From Psettodes erumei (lineage: Eukaryota; Chordata; Actinopteri; Pleuronectiformes; Psettodidae): DNA of 64,000 nucleotides. Made by a program: the position numbers and the translations under genes. The notes under the pieces were generated by a model, which was given only the letters and a program-made list of their open reading frames with translations, did no database searches and was not told the DNA's origin. Numbering within the stretch: the stretch's first letter is position 1; each line of letters starts with the position of its first letter. The stretch is from NCBI GenBank assembly GCA_016785225.1, contig JAFBJZ010000825.1, forward strand, positions 62,001 through 126,000, read 5' to 3'. Positions 36,074-45,060 of the stretch are shown here, piece after piece.

Positions 36074-38688
36074 CATAGACTATAACAAGATAACATTATT
36101 TAAACAGTTAAGAATAAGCCATATGGTAAAAAAAATGAGTCTTGAGATTAAAAGAGCACGCTAAGTCTCCAGATGGGACTTTCATAGCTGAGGGGTCTGG
36201 ACAGTAAAAGGCTCAGTTACCTTTAGACATAAATTAGGCTTTTCTACTGTTGGCAGGGCCCTGCTGGATGATCTCAGGGAGTGATGAGGCTCACAGGAGG
36301 TTTGTATGTCTCAGACACAGGCAGCTGTCTGGCCTGATCAAAGTAACAGTAAAATCTTACAATCAATTCTAAATCTCACAGGTTACCACTGTGGGACAGT
36401 AAGGATTAGTGTAATGTGTTTGCTTCTCTTAGATGGTTTTGAGAGCCTGTCAGCAGCATTTATTTAATTTTACACATCCACTTTTTACTTTCAGCACAAC
36501 ATGACATAAGAAAGGTACCACACATCTGTGGTACCAGGCTTTAATGGTATGACTGGGTGACATCCGCATGGAAATCAATGTCATGATTAAGCCCCTTTAG
36601 TAGCATCCACTATCCATTTCAATCCATTTATGCTATACTGCTCATCCCTTCAGGGTCTTGGGGGTGCTGGAGCCAAACTCAGCTGGAGCCAGTCCCAGCT
36701 GACATTGTTTGAGGGTTGGGTACCACCCTGGACATGTCACCAGTCTGTCACAAGGCTGACACATTCACACAGTCACAGTCATTGCATGTTTCTGGTGGAG
36801 TGGGAGGAAGCTGGAGAAAACCCACACAGACACAGGGAGAACATGCAAACTCCACACAGAGAGGACCAACCTGAACCAGTGTGCGATATTTGCTGTAAGG
36901 CAGTGGTGCAAACCATAGCACCACTGTACCAGTCCTTCACTCCTGCTGGAGATGGTTTTATCTTGGTTTGTTTGAATGTTAATAAGGATTATATCAGATT
37001 AATATCACAACACTGTCTTTGTGAAGCCGAAGATTTAAATGAGAAGGAAAACTTATGATGATTGACAGATCTCATGAAATTTATGACAACCATGATGCAT
37101 TTATCTCATTGTTCATCGTCAGAACTCTCGCTGCCTTCTTCAGGCCTGCTGTTTCTTCTCTAACTGAGCAAAAAGAAAAATCCAATGTTCACCTGGTGTT
37201 TCCATTATTTTGTCCCTACTCTACGCTGTTTTTTAGCCATGGTCACCCTCAGCCGAGCGTTACTCATGGCTGAGTTGACTGTCTTATCACATACTCTAAC
37301 TAGTTGTGAGACTGTTTCTCTGGGTGTTTCTACTCTTTTTGTTCTGTCTGCATTATAACTTCTCTCTTGAAGCCACTTAAATTCTTCCTTGTCTTACTTT
37401 CCATCTCAGTGTCCTCTACTGTATAGGCAGTTATGATAAAGGTTGTAATGGAGATGCAAGCAGGAACACAGCATGAGATATAGGAGGAACAGGAGCTCTG
37501 GGTTCTGTGTTCCTCTCACTCACTGTCAGGTCATCTGTTTCATGTAAAATTTCACGTAAAATCAAGTTGTTGTTTTTTTTTATTATTGTTTTAGCTTTTT
37601 ATCCACATGAACATTTTGTAAAAAAACTTCTAACCACTAACCCCAAGCGCACTTGACATAACAATGACAATGATGGACTAGAGGGTTGTGTTCATGCTGC
37701 AGATGTTGCTGTGCCTATTAGTTCTACTACAGCAATATCGTCTAATCATCTGTAACTACAATGAGCAGACGAGGCTCAGAAACAATAACATACACCAAAT
37801 ACTTTTAAATCCAGCTCCTTCTTTTCATTTTTTGGTGTATTTCTGTGGCAGCATTAGAGTGCCACATACAACCCTGGCCTATACAGTATAGATAGTATGT
37901 GATTTACTGCTACTTCAGTTGATTTTACCTGTTTAGCTATCACCTGATGTTGATGTGATGCCTTGGGTCACACACTGGTGTGTGGAATAGCAGATAATCA
38001 GTCTAACCAGCCATTTGTTATTCTTTCAATCAGACTTACTGTTATGATAATAGGAGGTCACTCATGAAGAAAAGCAGATGGTGGAGCTAATGCTCCAGTT
38101 GGTGCCACTCAAGCACTGCAGCAGAAGAGAGGTCACTGAAAAAAGAGCTCCAGTCAAAACTGTAATCATGAAAAAACATTCATTTGTTTTATTTATTAAT
38201 GTGAGGAAGGTTACAAATTAATCTCCTCGGTGAAGCTGAAGCCCAAGTGACAAATAAGTCCCAAGCTTCATGTATGCCATGATTTGTTTGCTATCTCCTG
38301 CCCCTGTATTGACATAAATCACCTATTGGTCATATCATGGACAGCGATAAACCTCTGTGGTGGTTTAGGTGGGGAGTTTGTGCAATATTTATATTTAACA
38401 TTTTAGCATCAAATTTCATTAGTCTTCCAACACTATCTGTTCGTGACAAATAAAGCATTACTGGGAAATCTTACTCTACGTCATAAACTCTGATGATGAT
38501 TTGAACAGTTCCTGTAAAAGTGTGACAAGATGCATGATACAGTTGTTGTGTTCAGTACATTATTTGAAGGACTTTATAAACCAACTCCAAAGCTCTCTGC
38601 TGTACATGTTGTGCCCAGTTTCATGATGTTGTGTTCCATGAATTTACTGTTCCTCTAATATGACTTTGGATGTGTACAAGTGTGTGTA

Positions 38689-38755
<67 letters not shown>

Positions 38756-38915
38756 TATAAAGAAAGAGAGAGTGCTGATCTTGGTGTTTCCTTGTAGGGA
38801 GTGGTACAGCTCAGAGGTGTATGTGCTGAGGCATTTCGATGGCTTAAACACACACTACCTGCACCCCCAGCAGCCTCACACTCCGCGTGTGCGCGTGACT
38901 CCCTATCATCACCAG
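23026..38915 (+). CDS. tjp2: Candidate long N-terminus of tight junction protein ZO-2 (two exons)
   Basis: Two exons join in frame: 23026-23132 (ends two bases into a codon, GTGAGT donor) and 38798-38915 (acceptor CTTGTAG, phase-0 GTATTC donor). The product starts MKYKKFITIMQAALGV, contains RELIPPPRKLWKPAR and RHFDGLNTHYLHP, and ends VTPYHHQ after 75 residues, then continues out of view. The type resembles the alternative long N-terminus I associate with ZO-family proteins, but I cannot verify this. Synteny supports it: human TJP2 directly follows FXN on the same strand. ZO-2 is a PDZ-SH3-guanylate kinase scaffold under tight junctions. The shared exon with the first PDZ domain would lie beyond 64000. 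The exons themselves look real: open, phase-matched, GC-richer than surroundings. The gene name is an inference. The intron is 15.7 kb. Confidence 0.55.
23186..23212. repeat. GT microsatellite just after a splice donor
   Basis: About thirteen GT units, beginning some 53 bases downstream of the donor at 23133, followed by further GTGTGCATGTG variants to 23240. Confidence 0.9.
25055..25330 (+). pseudogene. LINE reverse-transcriptase relic
   Basis: One frame reads KRAFDIV at about 25058, like the first catalytic Asp region (xAFDxVxH) of non-LTR reverse transcriptases. Further on, 25201-25252 reads GVPLDSLFFLLYINDLS, closely like the family motif GVPQGSxLGPLLFLLYINDL. Stops and frameshifts separate the two. 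This is a decayed 5'- and 3'-truncated LINE of the CR1/L2/Rex type; the exact clade cannot be decided by eye. AT-rich sequence upstream to about 24400 may belong to it. Confidence 0.65.
26800..26960 (+). promoter_or_regulatory. Pyrimidine-rich tract, possible promoter or 5' UTR
   Basis: About 140 bp of CTCCCTCTCTCCC-type sequence on the + strand, ending in CTCTCCAG just before the candidate exon at 26961. It could be an initiator-type promoter with its 5' UTR, or only a simple repeat. The CTCTCCAG end could also act as a splice acceptor. Confidence 0.3.
26961..27041 (+). CDS. Candidate alternative first exon inside the presumed tjp2 gene
   Basis: Starts with ACC-ATG in a fair initiation context. 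Encodes 27 residues beginning MRLGVCSFISDIL and ending CFCWTEGK, then a GTAGAG donor in phase 0. Phase 0 is what a first exon would need to join the same downstream exon as 38798-38915 and 44982-45041. It is cysteine-rich (four Cys in 27). I do not recognise it in any known ZO-2 isoform, and the evidence is only openness, context, phase and the CT-rich leader. It may be spurious. Confidence 0.25.
27433..28100 (-). mobile_element. Internally deleted Tc1-like element
   Basis: The left end reads AGTGGCAAGAAAAAGTATTTG, an outer repeat of a familiar fish Tc1 family. An inner repeat follows at about 27608 (GAAAAGTAAGTGAACCCTTGG). Next comes sequence for the transposase C-terminus in reverse orientation (GGTTAAACCTCCTTTAGCAAC), ending around 27735. 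The far end resumes at about 27860 with GACTCCAAG and GGGGTTCAGATACG, and decays into ATCTGAGTCAGATCAGGAG near 28080. Most of the transposase gene is gone. Confidence 0.6.
28924..28982. repeat. (GT)29 microsatellite
   Basis: An uninterrupted GT run of about 58 bp in the large presumed tjp2 intron. Long pure runs like this are normally length-polymorphic. Confidence 0.95.
29397..29480 (+). repeat. tRNA-derived SINE head
   Basis: Reads TTGGCTCAGTTGGTTCGAGC (box A-like), then CTTACAATGCCAAGG, then GTGGTGGATTCCTG (decayed box B). This is the pattern of a tRNA-derived SINE promoter rather than a functional tRNA: no acceptor stem pairs and box B lacks the GTTCGA core. Confidence 0.6.
30215..30274. 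repeat. Compound (TC)n(TA)n microsatellite
   Basis: Seventeen TC units directly followed by about thirteen TA units. Pure and non-coding. Confidence 0.95.
31097..31126. repeat. GT microsatellite
   Basis: About fifteen GT units followed by GCGCC, in intronic DNA. Confidence 0.9.
32562..32700 (+). repeat. End of a dispersed fish repeat
   Basis: Starts TTAAAGGGGACCTATCATGC, a terminal sequence that recurs in many teleost genomes. No matching inverted end was found downstream, so the copy appears truncated. Classification is uncertain. Confidence 0.45.
35171..35320. repeat. GT and CA microsatellite pair
   Basis: A (GT)15 run at 35171-35200 and a (CA)10 run at 35301-35320, separated by 100 bp. 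They are complementary on the same strand and could pair. Confidence 0.9.
36031..36071. repeat. (AAT)n microsatellite
   Basis: About thirteen AAT units in intronic DNA. A second, shorter (AAT)n run is at 43209-43235. Confidence 0.95.
36610..36935 (-). repeat. Second copy of the tRNA-like fish SINE
   Basis: Shares with 803-1026 the blocks GGTGCTGGAGCC, CCAGCTGACATTG, CACCCTGGACA, CACAGGGAGAACATGC and CACCACTGTACC, in the same order. This copy keeps the section missing from the other (TGGGAGGAAGCTGGAGAAAAC). In minus orientation its right end would be the tRNA-like head. Confidence 0.75.
38692..38752. repeat. (GT)30 microsatellite beside a splice acceptor
   Basis: Uninterrupted GT run ending 45 bases before the acceptor of exon 38798-38915. 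A possible branch point (TGCTGATC) lies between the run and the acceptor, and the pyrimidine tract is weak. Confidence 0.95.
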
Positions 38916-41900
38916 GTATTCCACCAACACACTCAACTGCTAATGTCATATATGATCATGTCAATATAATACACACTACTTTAGGCCAGTCAGATTCTCA
39001 CAAACACTGAGCTGCCAGCACTGGATCTGGTTTAAATATACGTTATTTAAACATTACCCCTCATAAGTCATATTTACCTGTAAAACTATAAAACTGCAGA
39101 TTTGATTTGTGTGTGTATTATTATATTTTCACCTTTAGTTTCCTTTATGAATTTTTCTTCCCTACATTTATCAATGTGATGCTATTACACCACAAGTTTT
39201 TGATTACCTGATTTCTGTTTAGTTTATGTATCACACTTAATTTCTGTCCCATTTACCTTCTTTGCTTTGGTTTTCAGTGTCCTGTAAAAAAGGGTTATAC
39301 ACAGATTTTAAGAAAAAATGTATTTTCTCACTTGCCTGTAGTTGGGAGTAGTGATAGTAGTATTCAAAGTTTTGCATCAGTTCAACAGCATAAAAATTCA
39401 AGCGATAATTGCTGAGAATATGTCACAGATGCAATTTGGAATGAAGCTGGGAGTTATTGTTTCTTACATTTCTGCATCTGTTAAGACCAAGTTATTTATA
39501 TAGAATCATGAGAAGAGGCCCTGTGTCTTTATTATTTAGAAATATGACCAATAATGTATATAGAGGTGAATAAATAACTATATTTAGTTTTATTCCTCAT
39601 AAAAATGTTTCTCAAAAGCCCTGTCATCTCAGCCAAGTCTTGTGTGAATTGAAGCCATTCTTGGGTGAGTCACACATTATCATGAAGGAGGATGAGCTAC
39701 ATGTTCTGCCAAATGACTACAAAACAAATTTTTGGTGACACATATTACAAATATACTTAAATATGCTACTAAAGCCTAGAAACAGCAGCACTGCTTTCTG
39801 CTCACTGCTGATTCAGCGAACCTGCTGAAAGTGTTAAGCACGTCTGCCTGTTTGTGAAAGGGCCATGGTTTTTTTTGGAAGGCAAAAAAACAAAAAAAAC
39901 AGCATGAGATGCTTACTTGATGGAGCTGCCCTGGATTTTGTGATATTTGATTTACACTGCAGGTGAGTGGAATTAACTGTCAAGCAAAGTAAAGGGTAAA
40001 CCATGACTCAACACTTTAAACTGTATACTACACTCTTTATCTTTTTTACTTTCTTATTCATCTTTTTTATGATTTCTTGAAAAACACTTGAGTGTGCTGA
40101 ACTTAGCAGGCTTAGGTGAAGAGCTACTTTCTTCAAGAGGTGGTCATACTGTTTATGCTTCGCCGTACAACAATCCACTGCAAAAATTGATTAAAAATTA
40201 AATGGGCACAGTGGTGAGTGAGTTCAGACACTGAAGTGGCAAAAATATACAGGTTCACTGAGCTCTTAATCATACACCCAAATCCAAATTTCCATACAAT
40301 TGATACCCCAAGCCTTCCGAGGACTTTCAGATCACATCAGTATCTGTGATTTTGACTTCTTTTCCATTGCACAAACAGCAGTCTTCAACACCACTAACTG
40401 GACACTTGGACTTTCACTTGTTCTTGCGCTGGTAAATGGCATTTCGCTGGGTTTTTATGTTTTCTTTTGTTCAGTTCTTGAACTTTGGCCAAGTGTTTTT
40501 TGTGCTTCAACCATCTAAACTCAAACTACATGCGAAGGATTAGTGTAAACAGTGTACACAGTTTGAAAATGCACAGCTGTGTTATTTCTCTGTGGACTGA
40601 TGAGATGGGGATTGCAGCTGTCACTAATTAAACTTGGCTGCTGTCAGATTGTGTGCCCTCCCTATGCTGTTGTCAGTAGTTGTCACTTGTCAGCAATAGT
40701 ATGTCAGAGAAAAACTGCCGCTGTTCAATACCACTGCACAATCACGGGCTGTTTGTGTCTGCAGTTCAAACAATGAGATAATAATACTGTGAAATACTGT
40801 GTTGCTGACACAACAGAAAGAGGAAAATAGAATAGGTCCCATGTTATATGTTCACTTGTGGTTTCACCATGAAATGTTTGACATTATAATGCCATAACTT
40901 ATTTTGTTTTAACAAGATAAGTTGGTCTCGCAGAGGTGGACTAACCTGATGTGCTGCAGTTGTAAAATGGTACTTGGCCTTTGACAATGAACTGACATCA
41001 CCATGGTCCATTGAGCTTTCCGTGTCCGTCCTGCTGATCAATGAGAAACAACACCTCCTCCCGGGGGTGGGACTCATTCTTCTTTCTGTCCAGCCCCATG
41101 CATTTTAAAATCCTTTTTAATGTATGCATACTCAATACAGTATCATCTACTGTGCTGAATAACAGCAGAATCTCTCCATGTCTCCACTCTTGCATGAAGT
41201 ACAACTTAACAAATGTCCTGCTTTTCTTATAAGCTATCAATGAATTATCACATTTTCCGGGATCCTGGTCTATTTTTATTTGCTCTTAAGGTAGCAGTGC
41301 TTCCATAGTGATATAAAGAGTTAGAAGCAGAAATAATTCAAAACCTGGTGCACTTTCTGCATCCAAATAAATTATAGCCTTTTGTTTTTGAATGTCTCCC
41401 TTGTTATGCAAAATACATTATTTGATACATTTTCCTTGCACTCCTAAAATTCTTGTGATCCTAAAATTCAGCACCAGTGGGGAAAAGTGATGCTCAATCC
41501 CGGGTAGAAATAGAGACCTTTGCTTTCCTCTCCTATTGCTGCTGCAGCCATTTTGGCCTGTTGCCAGTGACAGTGCACCTTCCTGCCTGTCAGACTGGTG
41601 AGGAGACAGGACTGGGTCGAGACAGGCTTGTGCTGTATCAGTGCACTGGGGTCACAGCCAGACTACATACTAAACTAGACAGGTTTCACCTTTCACCTTC
41701 CAGCATAAAATCATTGGAATTGGCCAATACCTGCACTCATGAGGTTCTTGTGCCAACTTCTCTCTGATTTCATTTGTTATTATTAAATTGTTGTATATTA
41801 TCAGATGCAAATATCTGCATTATATATCGGCAACTGGCCGCCCTGCTCTGTAAATATTGGCATTGGCATTGGTCATTTACAAACCCAAATCAGCCGCTAA

Positions 41901-43208
41901 TTTACTGTATATATATGCACATGATTGAATAAGGAATTGGTGAGTCTCTATGTGTGTACTTTTCAGGGTTTAGTCCAGTATAGTGCGTATTTCATGCCAA
42001 CGACCACAGCCCCATTTACGTCAAATGACTTAAAGGTTCAGATGACCTTGTCAGTGTCTTTAAGCTGTGCTCATCTTAGTCTCAAGATGGTTTGGAGAAT
42101 CAGGGCTCAGTTTTTTTTTACTTAATCAGGAGAGGTCTGTAATCTGTGCACCAGTGTGTGGAGTGGGAGCACTGATAGGCTGTGGCACAGTGACAGTATT
42201 GTTATGAGCAGTGCAAGGGGAACAAGGGAACAACCCTGAGGGCAATAAGTCATTAAAACTGACCAAAACATCAAAGAAAGAAAGAGAGATTCCTACTGTA
42301 ATCTTACTGTAACTTTTTTCCAACTTAAAACACTAACAAACAAAGACAGATGCAGTATTAGGAAAGGGTGTTAAGGATAAAGATACATAATGACTCCCTT
42401 TTTAGTCAGTTGTTGACGCCCCCAGTCCTTCGTGGAGACCCCACATTTCAGTTGGTATAGATAGATTGTCTATATTGAAATGCATTGGCATTGCTATCTT
42501 AATTGGAATCCAATTGTAATTCTACACTGGCAACTACATTTGGCCTCCTGTCTTTGTCCCATGCTGTTCCCTCAGTGTCCTCTAGACGGGGCTGCCTCAC
42601 TGTGACTGGTGGCTCTTTCAGCTGCTGGGTCAGACTCACTGATGCCCAAAGGATGGCTCTGTCTAAGGCATAGATGGCTGGCTTGTTAGACACACACTCA
42701 CACACACAGGCAGGGGCTGAACTGAATCACTGCCCATGCTTAATGAGTTTGCTATGAAGTTCGGTCTGGAAATTTAGGGTCAGTAGATAATGGGTGTGCT
42801 GACAGACTGAGCACTTCAACACACCTAATTAGTTTGGCAGTGTACCTACACACTTTCTCAATGAACAAGTGCTGTCCCTCCCTTATTTTGTTATGGTAAT
42901 GTTACCACATCATTGCTGAAGACAGTCTGAAAGAATTAAAATGGAGCTTGACCTTGAGAGACCTTTTGTGATGTAATGTAAATTGGTTCTTCAGTTGATA
43001 ATACTTGTGTATGTATAAAAAGGGGAAAACAATGTGTCCAACTATGTTAATGAATAAAAAAACAAATTTACTGTAATCATAATTATAGATTATTAGAGAT
43101 TTTTGTATCACATGAATCATACTCAGAGTGGGCGAACATCTGCCTCAACTGGTTGGAACAGTTGTATAAACTGTTGTGATGGTTTTATCAATAATTACAG
43201 CAGCGCTG

Positions 43209-43240
<32 letters not shown>

Positions 43241-44600
43241 ATAGATACCTGCAGAATGAGGACTGGGACAGAGAGGAAAAGCACAAAAATGCAATACAAA
43301 AGTGGTGAAGGAATAAATACCACTTAAGTAAAAGTATGTAAAAAAATTGCATAAATGTACATAAACTGGTAAGCACTCACCATTTAGGAAAAAAAATCCC
43401 TTGTGAATGTAATACTATTATACATTTATCAGAATAATATTACTGATACATTATTATGAATGTAGCACTTTATTGCTGTAGTTGATCAACGTGGAAGTGA
43501 CCTGCGCTATTTTTTGATGAGCAGTTTAATCTACACCAGTGTATATAAAAAGCAGCATATCTACATGCAAGCACAACGTTAATGTAAACCCTTAGTTACA
43601 TTACACTACCCATAGAAATGGTGGCTTGTGGGTTTAATATTGTTACTGTGTGGACAGATCAAATTCGAAACTGCTGATGAAGCTTCTGTTTGAGTTGAAG
43701 TTTGTACATTGAAGGTTTTTCCAAAAGGAGGTTCAGGAGGCTCCTTATTTCCAAATGAGGAGAATTTACACTCTGGAGAGCATGAATGTAATCATTAATG
43801 TTGATTCTAAATAATGGCCATAAAGTGACACAATATGCCCTTTTCATTTCTACTTTTGTTGCGTTCAACTGAAAAAATAGCATGACATGATAGTTCCCTC
43901 TTTGGACCAATAAAATATCAATATCATCAATATCTTGAGGTGTGACTAAGACACAAGGTCTCAAAAGGTGTGTGTGTAGTGATGGTGGTGGGGGTGTCAC
44001 CTCAGAGATTTGGGACCAGTAATTGTCAACTACCACATTCATAGCATTCATTTGCTGTGTTGTACTGCCTTATAACTTGTAACATTGTCTGAACTGTATC
44101 TGCGTGGGATTGGATGAACTGTTTAGATTCACATCCCTGCCCCTCTCTTCATGTCCGGATAAGTCCATGTAATTTAATGTAGTTTATGAACTACTAGTGA
44201 TACTAGTGTGGAATTTATTTCTGTGATTCTTATTTGCAGTTCTGTGTCATTGATAATATAATACATATATTCATAGTCTATATAAGTAACACTGAAACGA
44301 TTTGGCCAAATAACAGATTTTCTTTTAGCTAGAGTTTAAGACAATGTGAAAAAGTAACTGTGCATTGTGTGGTTCATCCTTCATATGTTGACAGACTCGA
44401 GAGCAAAACAGATAACACCAGCAAAATAATAGATCCATCCATTAACTAAATTAATAATAAAAACATCAATACTGATGGACAAATAAAAAACTAAATATAT
44501 ATAAGTAAAAACATGTCAGCCACTCAACTCAAGCGTTCGAACAAGACAAAATTGCATTTCAGATTCCTGGACAGTACAGACCTTTTCATTTTTAAGAGAA
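38916..44600 (+). other. Intron between candidate tjp2 5' exons
   Basis: AT-rich, with no exon supported on either strand. A 130-codon minus-strand open frame at 43659-44051 has no recognisable domain and is not proposed as a gene. A short (AAT)n run is at 43209-43235. Confidence 0.5.
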
Positions 44601-44639
44601 CGTCAACAATGAAGTGGAGCAGAAACGGGCAAAGAAGAC

Positions 44640-45060
44640 CTAGTTCATGTGGTGGATGTGGAGAAGGAGCAGGGCTGAGTTCGGCCGCTTTAAGAAAACA
44701 ACAGTCAGCTGCCGTGCGGAGATCCACTGTGTCGTACGCGCTGTTTGTGCTCCCAACAAACATACAACAACTGAAGGAAACAGGAAATGTGAGTTTCCGT
44801 GACCGGCGTGCTGTCGTTGCGCTGGTCGGACGGACGGACCTCCCTGTCTCCGCCCGCAGGAACACAAGCCTGGCAGTGACGAGGGCGGAGATATGTTTCA
44901 TTTCAGAAGCCAGCCGCCGCGCTAATCACTGCCTCCACCGCGACAGCAGAGCGCCCGTTCAGCCGACCGACGAGAAGCAGGATGCCGGTGAAAGGTGGAG
45001 GAAGACTGGCCACGTACCCGAGCAAGAGCGACAACGTCGGAGTGAGTGGCCGCTGTTGTG
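44640..45060 (+). promoter_or_regulatory. CpG-rich promoter-like island
   Basis: CpG dinucleotides are dense here (for example GTGTCGTACGCGCTG and CCAGCCGCCGCGC), in sharp contrast to the surrounding AT-rich DNA. It encloses the candidate first exon at 44982-45041 and ends just after its donor. This is the most promoter-like stretch in the second half of the window. The start site is not marked by a TATA box. Confidence 0.65.
44982..45041 (+). CDS. tjp2: Candidate first exon of tight junction protein ZO-2
   Basis: Encodes 20 residues, MPVKGGGRLATYPSKSDNVG, followed by a good GTGAGT donor in phase 0. It lies in a CpG-rich island, as a vertebrate housekeeping first exon would. The major human ZO-2 isoform begins with a short exon-encoded MPVRG leader before the segment that carries the first PDZ domain. 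The similar start, the matching phase and the position after frataxin make ZO-2 the best guess. The leader is too short for proof, and no downstream exon lies in the window to test it. The remaining 19 kb to the window end would be its first intron. Confidence 0.5.

Larger units (their letters stand above)
27042..38797 (+). other. Large intron of the presumed tjp2, second part
   Basis: Nearly 12 kb without a supported exon. It carries Tc1 and SINE remnants and many microsatellites (entered separately). There is a TTAGCATGCTAAC-containing dispersed repeat at about 28250-28345, and a fragment beginning AAAGGGGACCTATCATGC at about 32562, a common fish repeat end. A block at 34745-34960 with CACCGCCTATTGACCAATCAGC is also probably repeat-derived. 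Confidence 0.5.

Noticed and set aside
43659..44051. Minus-strand open frame of 130 codons inside the presumed tjp2 gene.
   Set aside because: No domain, biased composition from an AT-rich region, and no initiation or splice context supporting it.
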